DNA from: Kibdelosporangium philippinense
Lineage (GTDB): Bacteria; Actinomycetota; Actinomycetes; Mycobacteriales; Pseudonocardiaceae
Reading direction: 5' to 3'
Length of the DNA stretch: 64,000 bases
Assembly (NCBI RefSeq): GCF_021390435.2
Contig: NZ_JAJVCN010000003.1
Span: forward strand, 496,001-560,000
The first letter of the stretch is position 1; each line of letters opens with the position of its first letter. A program made the position numbers and the translations under genes. Under the pieces are notes generated by a model, which saw only the letters and a program-made list of their open reading frames with translations, had not been told where the DNA came from and did no database searches. This document shows positions 51,011-58,609 of this stretch, piece by piece.

Positions 51011-51763
51011 GTGCTCCCTCAGCGGCGCCACGCCGAAATCCTGCGCTGCCTGACTCAGGATGGGTCAGCGTCGGTCACCGCGCTGTGCGCGCAACTGGCA
51101 ACCAGCGCGGCGACAATCCGCCGTGATCTGATCTGGCTCGAGCGTGAAGGCGTGCTGACCAGAGTGCACGGCGGCGCGGTGCTGTCACCATCGCATGAGC
51201 GGCCGTTCGAGCGCGTCGCCAGCGAGGATTGCGGCGCAAAGGATGCTGTTGCCAAGGCGGCCGCAAGCCTTGTGCACGACGGAGAATCGGTCCTATTGGA
51301 CATCGGGACGACCACGCACAGGCTGGCGGCGCATCTGCGTGGCCGCGAAATCACCGTACTGACAAGCAATCTCGCGGTGTACGAAGAACTCGCTGACGAC
51401 AACTCGGTGGAATTGATCCTGCTCGGCGGGGTCGTGCGGCGCAATTACCGTTCCATGGTCGGGTTTCTGACCGAGGACGCGTTACGTCAGGTCCGCGTGG
51501 ACCGGGTTTTCCTTGGTGCGGCAGGAATTCGTGACGACGGATCGGTCATGGACGACACTGTGGTGGAGGTTCCGTTGAAGCGGGCCATGGTCACCGCGGC
51601 CGACCAGGTCGTCCTGCTCGCGGATCGAGGCAAGTTCCCAGGTGGCGGGCTCGCGCGGATCTGCGGGCCGGAGGAGATCGACGTACTGGTGACCAACGCG
51701 GACACGAGCGGTCCGGGTCTGAACGTCATCCGAGAGGTGGGGGTCGAGGTGCTCGAGGCATGA
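51011..51763 (+). CDS. DeoR family repressor
   Basis: 250 aa. N-terminal DeoR HTH: RHAEILRCLTQDGSASVTAL, LATSAATIRRDLIWLEREGV, TRVHGGAVL. C-terminal sugar-phosphate sensor: DGESVLLDIGTTTHRLAAHL, LGAAGIRDDGSVMDD and DQVVLLADRGKF. It probably responds to a phosphosugar made by the PfkB kinase or GH4 enzyme and controls both divergent units. GTG 51011; the stop overlaps the GH4 ATG (ATGA). Confidence 0.93.
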   Translation: MLPQRRHAEILRCLTQDGSASVTALCAQLATSAATIRRDLIWLEREGVLTRVHGGAVLSPSHERPFERVASEDCGAKDAVAKAAASLVHDGESVLLDIGTTTHRLAAHLRGREITVLTSNLAVYEELADDNSVELILLGGVVRRNYRSMVGFLTEDALRQVRVDRVFLGAAGIRDDGSVMDDTVVEVPLKRAMVTAADQVVLLADRGKFPGGGLARICGPEEIDVLVTNADTSGPGLNVIREVGVEVLEA

Positions 51764-53100
51764 AACTGGTGATCCTCGGCGGTGGCGGGTTCCGTGTCCC
51801 GCTCGTGCACCAGAGCCTGCTGGCCGATCCGGACCGGCTGGTCGACGAGATCGTCCTGCAGGACGTGCTGGTGCCACGGCTGACCGCGATCGGCGCCGTG
51901 CTCGACCAGCAGGCGCAAGGCGCGGCATGGCGGCCGAAGATCCGGATGGCGACCTCGCTCGAGGACGCGTTGTCCGGCGCGGACATGGTGTTCTCGGCGA
52001 TCCGGGTCGGCGGCCTCGGTGGCCGCAGCTTGGACGAGCGGATCCCGTTGAAACACGGCCTGATGGGCCAGGAAACCGTTGGCCCAGGCGGAATCTGCTA
52101 CGCGCTGCGGACCGTACCGGTGGCCATGGACATCGCCAGGCAGGTCGAACGGCGTGCTCCGGACGCGTGGGTCATCAACTTCACGAACCCGGCAGGGATC
52201 GTCACCGAGGCGATGTCGGCCGTGCTCGGCGACCGTGTGATCGGCATCTGCGACTCGCCGGTTGGCTTGTGCCGCAGGGTGGCTGGCGCGCTGGGAGTGT
52301 CCGAATCGGACGCGACGTTCGACTACGTCGGCCTGAACCACTTGGGCTGGCTGCGCAGGGTGATGGTGAACGGGCACGACAAGCTGCCTCACCTGTTCGA
52401 CGACGAGACCGCGTTGACTTCGTTCGAAGAAGGCAAACTCTTTGGCGCGCAATGGTTGCGGACGTTACGCTCGGTGCCGAACGAGTACTTGCACTACTAC
52501 TACTTCGCGCGCGAGACGCTTGAGCAGATGCGGGCGCAGGAGACCACCCGCGGCGAATTCCTGAAGGACCAGCAGCGGTCGTTTTACGAGCGGATCGGCG
52601 AGAACCCGCAGGCTGCTTTGCAGGCCTGGTTGGAAACGCGGTCCGAGCGGGAGAGCACGTACCTCGCCGAAGGGCGGGCGGTCGCCGGGATGACCGAGCG
52701 CGCCGCGTGCGACATGGACGGCGGCGGGTACGAGCAGGTGGCGCTGCGGTTGATGAACTCGATCGCGCGCAACCGGCCTGACCAGCTGATCCTCAACGTC
52801 CGCAACCGCGGAGCCGTTGCCGGACTGAACAACTCTGTGGTCGAGGTGCCGTGTTTCGTGGACGGCAACGGGCCGCGGCCGATCGCTCCCGGCCCGGTCG
52901 ATCCTCACAGCCTTGGGCTGATGCTGCAGGTCAAGGGCTGCGAACAGGCCGCGATCCGGGCGGCTCGGACGCAGAACCGCGCCGATGCTCTGTTCGCGAT
53001 GGCAACACATCCTTTGGTTGACTCGGTGGCCGCCGCCGCGGCGACGCTCGACGGCTACGTGACAGCGTTTCCCGAGCTCAGCGCGTTCCGCGCACCTTGA
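51760..53100 (+). CDS. GH4 family 6-phospho-beta-glucosidase
   Basis: 446 aa NAD- and Mn-dependent glycosidase. N-terminal dinucleotide motif LGGGGFRVPLVHQSLL, INFTNPAGIVTEAMS, Cys in GICDSPVGLC and His in VGLNHLGWLRR, which are the metal-binding pair in GH4. GH4 enzymes usually hydrolyse 6-phospho-glycosides made by a PTS; here the importer is an ABC transporter and a PfkB kinase is adjacent. Co-transcribed with DeoR. Confidence 0.93.
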   Translation: MKLVILGGGGFRVPLVHQSLLADPDRLVDEIVLQDVLVPRLTAIGAVLDQQAQGAAWRPKIRMATSLEDALSGADMVFSAIRVGGLGGRSLDERIPLKHGLMGQETVGPGGICYALRTVPVAMDIARQVERRAPDAWVINFTNPAGIVTEAMSAVLGDRVIGICDSPVGLCRRVAGALGVSESDATFDYVGLNHLGWLRRVMVNGHDKLPHLFDDETALTSFEEGKLFGAQWLRTLRSVPNEYLHYYYFARETLEQMRAQETTRGEFLKDQQRSFYERIGENPQAALQAWLETRSERESTYLAEGRAVAGMTERAACDMDGGGYEQVALRLMNSIARNRPDQLILNVRNRGAVAGLNNSVVEVPCFVDGNGPRPIAPGPVDPHSLGLMLQVKGCEQAAIRAARTQNRADALFAMATHPLVDSVAAAAATLDGYVTAFPELSAFRAP

Positions 53101-53151
53101 GCCGCCCGAAGGTGCATGTCTTTCGGTGGACTCTCGTGGGAGCCTGTTTGA

Positions 53152-53586
53152 GTGCCGAGCGACTTCGTCATCAAAACGGGCGACATGGTCCAGATCACCA
53201 TCCCGCCCCCGGTGATCGTGCCGGCGATTCAAGCTCCGGTTCCGCTCAAGGGTTCGAGTACGGACGTGCAGGTGAATGGGCAGTTCATCTGTTTGCAGGG
53301 TGACGAGCTGCCGCAGTCGTTGCGCGGACCTTTGCCTTACACCGCGCCGCCTTTCGTGACTCCGGGGACTGGGACGCTGACGCTCACTTTGGCTCCGTCG
53401 AATCTGACGGTTCAGTCGCAGAACGGGATCAAGGTCCTGATCAAGGGTCAGACTTTCCAGGCCACTTTCACCGTGCAGTCTCCCGCTATGCAGCCTTCGC
53501 CGGGTGGTCCCGTGCCGGACGCTTTGATGGTCAAGACCGGGACCGCGCAGTTCATCACCACCAACACCACGGTGTACGCGGGTTAG
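53152..53586 (+). CDS. Conserved hypothetical protein (PAAR-like repeat character)
   Basis: 144 aa. Beta-rich: VIKTGDMVQITIPPPVIVPA, LKGSSTDVQVNGQFICLQGD, LRGPLPYTAPPFVTPGTG, GIKVLIKGQTFQATFTVQSP, and a TNTTVYAG end. Short polar beta hairpins with Pro/Gly turns resemble PAAR-like tip proteins of contractile systems, but no such system is in the window, so this is only a suggestion. GTG 53152. The last 4 bases overlap the convergent ureohydrolase. Confidence 0.65.
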   Translation: MPSDFVIKTGDMVQITIPPPVIVPAIQAPVPLKGSSTDVQVNGQFICLQGDELPQSLRGPLPYTAPPFVTPGTGTLTLTLAPSNLTVQSQNGIKVLIKGQTFQATFTVQSPAMQPSPGGPVPDALMVKTGTAQFITTNTTVYAG

Positions 53587-54332
53587 GCGCCGATCAGGCT
53601 TTCGACCAGCTGGAACCTTGCAGCTTCCAGTTCCGGTGCCGGTTCCCATGTGCACGCGATGCTCACGGCGACCACGTGGCGGCTGCGGACCCTGACTTCG
53701 CCCATTGCTTCCAGCACTGCGGTCCTGGCTGGGCCTGCGGGGACTGGGAAGCGGAGCTTCGGGATTTCGGTTGGGTCGATCACGTCGGCGTCGACGTGCA
53801 CGATCAGTGGGCCGTCCGGCAGCTCGATGGTGTCCAGGGTGCAGTGTTTTATCTGGGACGTTTTCAGGTAGTTGGCTTCCGCTGGGTCGAGGTCCCTTGC
53901 GTCGACCAACGTGACCCGGTTTTCCGCCAGCGGCCGGAATTTGAGTTTCTCGCCGAACAGTTCGTAGTTGGCGCCTAGGAGGAACCTCAGGGACATTCCG
54001 CCCAGGTAGCCGGAGGTTGAGGATTCCATCGTGTGCAGGTCGCCGTGCGCGTCGAACCAGACGATCGCCGGGTCGATGCCCGCCCGCTGCATTCCGGTGA
54101 GGACTCCTACGGATGCCAGGCAATCCCCGGACAGGACGATCGGGGTGGTGCCACGTTTTACTTCTGCCGCAACCTCGTTGGCCACGTCGTCGTACAGCGC
54201 TCGCAACCGGTCGAGGCGATCTCCTTGGGGGAGCATGGAGATGACCGGGTAGCTCGGGGCGTCCCAGCGGACCGGGATGCATGAGTCCGCCAGGGATTCA
54301 TCCTGGTGGTACGGCACGTAAACGATCGCCAT
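53583..54332 (-). CDS. Arginase/agmatinase (ureohydrolase) family protein
   Basis: 249 aa. Mn-binding motifs of the family in order: SGDCLAS (in place of GGDHS), WFDAHGDLHT (DAHxD), and HVDADVIDP (DxD). The GDC variant puts Cys where His usually ligates the first metal, so activity may be altered or absent. Shorter than typical arginases. ATG 54332. It lies next to a decayed toxin-antitoxin pair and has no obvious pathway neighbour. Confidence 0.82.
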   Translation of the reverse strand: MAIVYVPYHQDESLADSCIPVRWDAPSYPVISMLPQGDRLDRLRALYDDVANEVAAEVKRGTTPIVLSGDCLASVGVLTGMQRAGIDPAIVWFDAHGDLHTMESSTSGYLGGMSLRFLLGANYELFGEKLKFRPLAENRVTLVDARDLDPAEANYLKTSQIKHCTLDTIELPDGPLIVHVDADVIDPTEIPKLRFPVPAGPARTAVLEAMGEVRVRSRHVVAVSIACTWEPAPELEAARFQLVESLIGA

Positions 54333-54356
54333 GACTGAACCTTAGAGGGCAAAACG

Positions 54357-54640
54357 CTAGGTCCTCCGCGTCGCCAACTCACGCGCGCGCTGGACAAGAT
54401 CGATGACCTCGTCATCCTCCCAGATCGGCGGCAAATCGTCGCTGCCACAACACGCCAAGCACCATGGAAGTGCCTGACACACAGCCGTTCGACGATGTCA
54501 CCTGTCAGCCGGTAGCCCATCGCCGCGCATCCGTCGTGGGCAAGCTGGTTGAGAAACTCGTCGAACTTGCACTTCACCCTGCCTCTGAGAAAGGCGATCT
54601 GCTGGGCCGCAAGCCTCGTAATTTCAACCTGAACGGCCAT
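54357..54640 (-). pseudogene. RelE/ParE-type toxin gene, frameshifted
   Basis: Begins MAVQVEITRLAAQQIAFLRG (ATG 54640) and reads FDEFLNQLAHDG, ERLCVRHFHGAWRVVA. After this, near 54437, the natural continuation lies in a different frame: SDDLPPIWEDDEVIDLVQ, then RARELATRRT and a TAG at 54357-54359. A one-base loss fits. The C-terminal part with the usual strand and helix of this toxin fold is thus disconnected. The putative partner gene upstream is interrupted by IS630. Toxin family assignment is moderate. Confidence 0.6.
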
Positions 54641-55071
54641 TCGGCAAATACTGCCAGAACGACCACCACACGTCGGTCATTTTCGCGGTCGCAGAACAAC
54701 CGTGTCGCCGCTACGGAATTGTTCCAAACTTTGCCGCAGATCCTCGCGTTCAAGTAGAGCTTCGTCTTGGAGCTTCGCCCATATCAGCTCGACCAGGTGA
54801 CGTTTCTTGCCTTGCGCGCGAAGATCCTTCACCAGGTGCAGTACTTGATGAACACGAATCGGATCAAGCCTTATGGTCGCCGACGTCTCATCGCCTTCCA
54901 GCGAGGCTTCAAGGAAGACACCGTCTTTCAGCCAGGCTCGAACTGTGGGTTCGGACAACTCCAGCAGCACCGCGACGATGACCGGTCGCAGGTTGTCGAG
55001 CCTGCTAGCCCGCCACGACCACTCTTCTCCACAAGCAACTGGATGCCGGGACAGACCGTGCAGGACGCGCT

Positions 55072-55073
55072 TA
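55072..55073. repeat. TA target duplication, IS630 copy 2 left
   Basis: TA before AAGATCTTTCGG; the partner is 56251-56252. Confidence 0.85.
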
Positions 55074-55139
55074 AAGATCTTTCGGTAATAGGGTGAGTCG
55101 TTGCGGGTGATACGCCTTGCCTGGTAGGACAATCGTGGT

Positions 55140-55730
55140 GTGCCAGAACCGTCACGATCGGCCGGCCAGCGTCGGAAAGGCCGTAGCAGCAAGAAAGTAG
55201 CTGCCCGCCGTGATTTTGAGGCGTTGCGAGAACGTCGGATGCGGGCAGCGGAGATGTTCGACCGCGGCAAGCGGCAGGTCGATGTGGTGGTGGAGTTGGG
55301 AGTCTCGGCGCAGACCGCCTCACGGTGGCACCGGGCGTGGTCGGCCGGCGGACGGCAGGCATTGGCCGGGGCTGGTCGTGCCGGGCGGCTGCCCAAGCTG
55401 ACCGACGAGCAGGTGGCCGAGGTGGCCGGCGCGCTGGCGCAGGGGCCGAAGGCGAACGGATTCCCGACCGACATGTGGACACTGGCACGGGTGGCCAAGG
55501 TCATCGAGAAGGTCACCGGGGTGCGGTACTCGCAAACCCAGACCTGGACGATCCTGCGCGAGCGGCTGGGCTGGAGCAGGCAGCGTCCCGCCCGCCGCGC
55601 CACCGAACGCGACCAGGAGGCCATCGACAGGTGGGTGAAAAAGGAGTGGCCACGCATAAAAAAAGCGCCCGGCGCCGAAGGGCCTGGATCTGCTTCCAGG
55701 ACGAGTCCGGATTCTCCCTGCTGCCCGTAG
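55140..55730 (+). CDS. IS630 transposase, N-terminal frame (orfA), copy 2
   Basis: 196-aa frame, near-identical to the copy at 13451-14041. Differences include GALAQGPKAN for GALAEGPKAN and VAKVIEKV for VAEVIEKV. The A7 slip site is at 55658-55664. Confidence 0.85.
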   Translation: MPEPSRSAGQRRKGRSSKKVAARRDFEALRERRMRAAEMFDRGKRQVDVVVELGVSAQTASRWHRAWSAGGRQALAGAGRAGRLPKLTDEQVAEVAGALAQGPKANGFPTDMWTLARVAKVIEKVTGVRYSQTQTWTILRERLGWSRQRPARRATERDQEAIDRWVKKEWPRIKKAPGAEGPGSASRTSPDSPCCP

Positions 55731-56221
55731 TCCGGGCCACCTGGGCGCCACGCGGCCAGACCCCGGTGCTGACCCACCGGTTCTCCTGGAAACGCCTGTC
55801 GATGTCCGGCGCGCTGGCCTACCGGCCCGACCGCAGCGAGGCCGTGTTCGTGTTCGGCATCAAAGAAGGCGCCTACAACACCGCCTCGCTGATCGAGTTC
55901 CTCACCGCTCTGCTCGATCACCTTGACCGCCAGAAAGTCACCCTGATCTGGGACGGCCTGCCCGCCCACCGTTCCGCGGCCATGAAGGAATGGCTGGCCA
56001 CCCAACGACACTGGCTGCGCGTGGAACCGTTGCCCGGCTACGCCCCCGACCTCAACCCGATGGAAATGGTGTGGGGCAACGTCAAAGCCACCGAGCTGGC
56101 CAACTTGTGCCCGGACACCATCGACGAGGCCCACACCGCCACCCAGGCCGGCCTGGAACGTGTCGGCAGCAGCTACCAACTGTGCTTCAACTTCCTCGAC
56201 CATACCGGCCTTTCCCTATGA
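55655..56221 (+). CDS. IS630 transposase, C-terminal catalytic frame (orfB), copy 2
   Basis: DDE half after the -1 slip: WICFQDESGF, LIWDGLPAHRS, APDLNPMEMVWGNVK. Substitutions relative to copy 1 cluster in LLDHLDRQKV and RSAAMKEWLATQRH. No stop or frameshift apart from the slip, so it is probably still active. Confidence 0.85.
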   Translation, partial: HKKSARRRRAWICFQDESGFSLLPVVRATWAPRGQTPVLTHRFSWKRLSMSGALAYRPDRSEAVFVFGIKEGAYNTASLIEFLTALLDHLDRQKVTLIWDGLPAHRSAAMKEWLATQRHWLRVEPLPGYAPDLNPMEMVWGNVKATELANLCPDTIDEAHTATQAGLERVGSSYQLCFNFLDHTGLSL

Positions 56222-56250
56222 CACAATTCACTCAAATACCGAAAGATCTT

Positions 56251-56252
56251 TA
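56251..56252. repeat. TA target duplication, IS630 copy 2 right
   Basis: TA after CCGAAAGATCTT, matching 55072-55073. Confidence 0.85.
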
Positions 56253-56367
56253 AGGTCCAGCAACGGCACAGTCCGTCTCCACCCACACCACGGTGTACAC
56301 CGACCGACCAGAACCGCTCTCGTCGTGCGACACTTCCACCTAGGCACGAGACACGAGGAGGCTGCGA

Positions 56368-56931
56368 ATGGTCGAACTATGGCCGGACCACCTGCTGCCC
56401 CTCGACGAATGGGATGCCCTGCCGGAAGACAATTCCCGGCATTACGAGCTCGTCGAAGGGGTCCTGATTGTGACGCCCAAACCGCTGCCGACGCACCAGA
56501 GGGCGGCGCAGCGGCTGGCTTATTGGCTCGATGAGCAACTCCCAGACGGCATGACCGCCGTAATCGACATTGAAGTAACGGTCGCCGCAGATTTTCCTCC
56601 GATTGTGCGGGCTCCGGACGTGACCATCGCCTATTCGACCGCAGTCGATCAGGGCACAGCGCGAATCTCCGCAGCTGACGTGTTGTGTGCGATCGAGATC
56701 GTTTCTCCTGGATCGAAGCGAACCGATCGACTGGTCAAGCCCGTTGAATACGCTGAAGCCGGGATTCCCGCTTATTGGCTGGTCGACCTCGACGCTCCGG
56801 TATCGCTGCTGCCGCATTCGCTCAGCGACAGTTGCTATCATGCCGCCGACGAGGTCACCGACACGTTCAGCATAGATTTCCCCGCTCCAATCACGATCCG
56901 TCTCGACGATCTCACTCCGCGACGAATCTGA
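56368..56931 (+). CDS. Uma2 family (DUF820) putative nuclease
   Basis: 187 aa with the PD-(D/E)xK-like Uma2 pattern: HYELVEGVLIVTPKP (Glu), RAPDVTIAYS (Asp of the PD motif), CAIEIVSPGSKRTDRLVKPV (ExxSPS/K), and GIPAYWLVDLDAP. Uma2 proteins are abundant in cyanobacteria and actinomycetes and their substrate is unknown. ATG 56368. It lies 118 bp after the IS630 copy and 2 bp before the convergent LysR stop. Confidence 0.85.
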   Translation: MVELWPDHLLPLDEWDALPEDNSRHYELVEGVLIVTPKPLPTHQRAAQRLAYWLDEQLPDGMTAVIDIEVTVAADFPPIVRAPDVTIAYSTAVDQGTARISAADVLCAIEIVSPGSKRTDRLVKPVEYAEAGIPAYWLVDLDAPVSLLPHSLSDSCYHAADEVTDTFSIDFPAPITIRLDDLTPRRI

Positions 56932-56933
56932 AA

Positions 56934-57842
56934 TCACAGAGTCGCGACGTGCTCCACGAGCACATCACTGAAAGCACGGGCCGCGTTCGTCGGCGGCACG
57001 TCCGTACGGTGAGCCAAAGCAACAGTGCGACTCAACCCAGGCGGAGCAATGGGAATCCCGCGCAATCCCGGGCGATTGGCAAGCACCATGGAAGGCACAA
57101 TCGCAACCCCCAACTCCGCCTCCACAAAACGCAACACCGCGTCCATCTCTCCGCCTTCAACAGCCAAACGCGGCTCATATCCAACGCCGCGGCAAGCCTG
57201 CAGCGTCGTCTCACGCAAGTCATATCCCTGGCGAAACATAACCATCGCACGGTCGCGCAGATCTATCAGCCGGATGGTCGGCCGATTCACCAATGGCGGC
57301 AGACTCGCCGCCGATGCCACCATCAGGTCCTCCCGCAATACTTCCCGGGTCGTCAACGCGGGATCCGGACCCTCCGGCGGGACGATGATCAACGCGAGAT
57401 CGAGGTCACCGCGCAGCAAAGACCGGGACAGGTCCCGCGAACCACCCTCCTCCACAAGCAGCCGGATGCCGGGATACGCCGAGTGAAACCGGGCAAGCAC
57501 ATCCGCGAAAACGCTTGCGCACAAGCTAGGAGTGGCACCAACGCGCAAGCGGCCGCGACGAAGGCCGACGAGCTCAGCGACCTCATGTCGAGCCGTGTCC
57601 ACATCCGCCAGGATTCGACGGGCGATGGGCAACAGGGACTCCCCTGCTGGGGTCAGCGTGACGTTGCCGCGGACCCGGCTGAACAAGGGCGTTCCGAGTT
57701 CCGACTCCAGGCTTTGCACCTGCTTGGACAGTGAGGGTTGCGCCACACCTACCTGCTCCGCCGCCCTGGTGAAGTGCTTGGCGTCCGCGACCGCCAGGAA
57801 GTACCTGAGCTGCTGCAAGGTGAGTCGGTCAACCCTTTCCAT
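56934..57842 (-). CDS. LysR family regulator, divergent from sdhCAB
   Basis: 302 aa. HTH HFTRAAEQVGVAQPSLSKQV (about residues 22-41) followed by LESELGTPLFSRVRGNVTLT; substrate domain LRVGATPSLCASVFADVLAR. It is divergent from sdhC with 71 bp between the starts, and a candidate operator lies in the gap, so it may control the succinate dehydrogenase operon and itself. Confidence 0.9.
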   Translation of the reverse strand: MERVDRLTLQQLRYFLAVADAKHFTRAAEQVGVAQPSLSKQVQSLESELGTPLFSRVRGNVTLTPAGESLLPIARRILADVDTARHEVAELVGLRRGRLRVGATPSLCASVFADVLARFHSAYPGIRLLVEEGGSRDLSRSLLRGDLDLALIIVPPEGPDPALTTREVLREDLMVASAASLPPLVNRPTIRLIDLRDRAMVMFRQGYDLRETTLQACRGVGYEPRLAVEGGEMDAVLRFVEAELGVAIVPSMVLANRPGLRGIPIAPPGLSRTVALAHRTDVPPTNAARAFSDVLVEHVATL

Positions 57843-57858
57843 AGTCCTAGGCTATCAA

Positions 57859-57873
57859 ATCGAGTGGTTCGAT
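57859..57873. promoter_or_regulatory. Candidate LysR box upstream of sdhC
   Basis: ATCGA, GTGGT, TCGAT: inverted repeat in the 71-bp gap between LysR and sdhC, in a locally AT-rich stretch (GCTATCAAATCG, GATATATTGG). Fits the T-N11-A style LysR sites loosely. Confidence 0.5.
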
Positions 57874-57913
57874 ATATTGGACGACTCGTCAAGAAAAGCG
57901 CCTACTTGACCCT

Positions 57914-58606
57914 GTGACAGTGCTCGAACGCAGTACACCTGGCCGGATCTGGTCGTCGACCATCGGCAAGAAGGCCGTCATGGGCGTGACGGGCCTGTTC
58001 ATGCTGCTGTACGTCACCATCCACATGGCCTCCAACCTCAAGATCTTCCTTGGCCGGGACAACATCGACGGATACGCGGTCTGGCTGCGGGAACTGCTCG
58101 ACGGCCTGCTCGGCTACGAGGGTTTCGTCTGGATCGCCAGGGTCGGGCTTGTCGTCGCGGTCGTATTGCACATGACGGCCGCCATCCAGCTGGCTCGGCG
58201 GGCCAAGAAGGCTCGCCCGGCCGGCTACAAACACCGCGCGAAGATCCAGGCCAGCTACGCGGCACGGACAATGCGTTGGGGCGGCGTGATTCTGGCTCTG
58301 TTCATCGTCTACCACATTCTTGATCTGACTGTGGGTGTGGCGAATCCGAACGGGGTTCATCTGGCGGTGTACGACAACGTCGTCGCTTCTTTCCAGCGCT
58401 GGTACGTGGTTCTGTTCTACGCGGCCGCGGTGATCGCGCTTGGTTTCCATCTCCGGCACGGGTTGTGGAGCGCGCTGCAGAGCCTGGGGGCTTCCAGTGC
58501 CGCACGTCAGAAAGCCATTCAGACCTTCTCCTTGGGGTTCGCTTTCGTGATCACCGCGGGATTCCTGTCCGTGCCGTTCGCCGTTATCACCGGATTGGTG
58601 GGGTAG
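57914..58606 (+). CDS. sdhC: Succinate dehydrogenase cytochrome b subunit
   Basis: 230 aa with five membrane segments. Single-subunit cytochrome b anchor of the type B class. Haem-ligand His candidates: YVTIHMASNL, VLHMTAAIQ, VYHILDLTVG, and FHLRHGLW. The product anchors SdhA/B and reduces quinone. GTG 57914; followed 4 bp later by the flavoprotein gene. Confidence 0.92.
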   Translation: MTVLERSTPGRIWSSTIGKKAVMGVTGLFMLLYVTIHMASNLKIFLGRDNIDGYAVWLRELLDGLLGYEGFVWIARVGLVVAVVLHMTAAIQLARRAKKARPAGYKHRAKIQASYAARTMRWGGVILALFIVYHILDLTVGVANPNGVHLAVYDNVVASFQRWYVVLFYAAAVIALGFHLRHGLWSALQSLGASSAARQKAIQTFSLGFAFVITAGFLSVPFAVITGLVG

Positions 58607-58609
58607 CCG

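Larger units (their letters stand above)
55074..56250 (+). mobile_element. IS630-family element, copy 2, 1177 bp
   Basis: Terminal inverted repeats AAGATCTTTCGGTA at both ends with TA on each side. Same length and organisation as copy 1 but in the opposite orientation and differing at scattered bases. It splits the HTH gene whose parts are at 54677-55073 and 56253-56269. Confidence 0.92.
54677..56269 (-). pseudogene. Probable antitoxin/HTH gene interrupted by IS630 copy 2
   Basis: If 55074-56252 (the IS plus one TA) is removed, a 137-codon frame is restored: GTG 56269, then MPLLDLKRVLHGLSRHPVAC, ELSEPTVRAWLKDGVFLEAS (HTH-like), GKKRHLVELIWAKLQDEALL and a final DTVVLRPRK. GGAG lies 7 bases before the GTG. 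The IS hits after codon 6, so no functional protein is expected from the native start. It lies 36 bp upstream of the broken RelE-like gene, in the antitoxin-first order. Confidence 0.65.

Noticed and set aside
52465..54282. Long minus-strand open frame antisense to the GH4 gene and running on to the ureohydrolase region
   Set aside because: It crosses real genes on both strands, has no ribosome-binding site and reads as low-complexity Arg/Pro/Gly.
54158..54640. 160-codon extension of the toxin frame
   Set aside because: After about 54437 the frame becomes Arg/Ser/Thr-rich noise antisense to the ureohydrolase, while a sensible toxin C-terminus is found in another frame.
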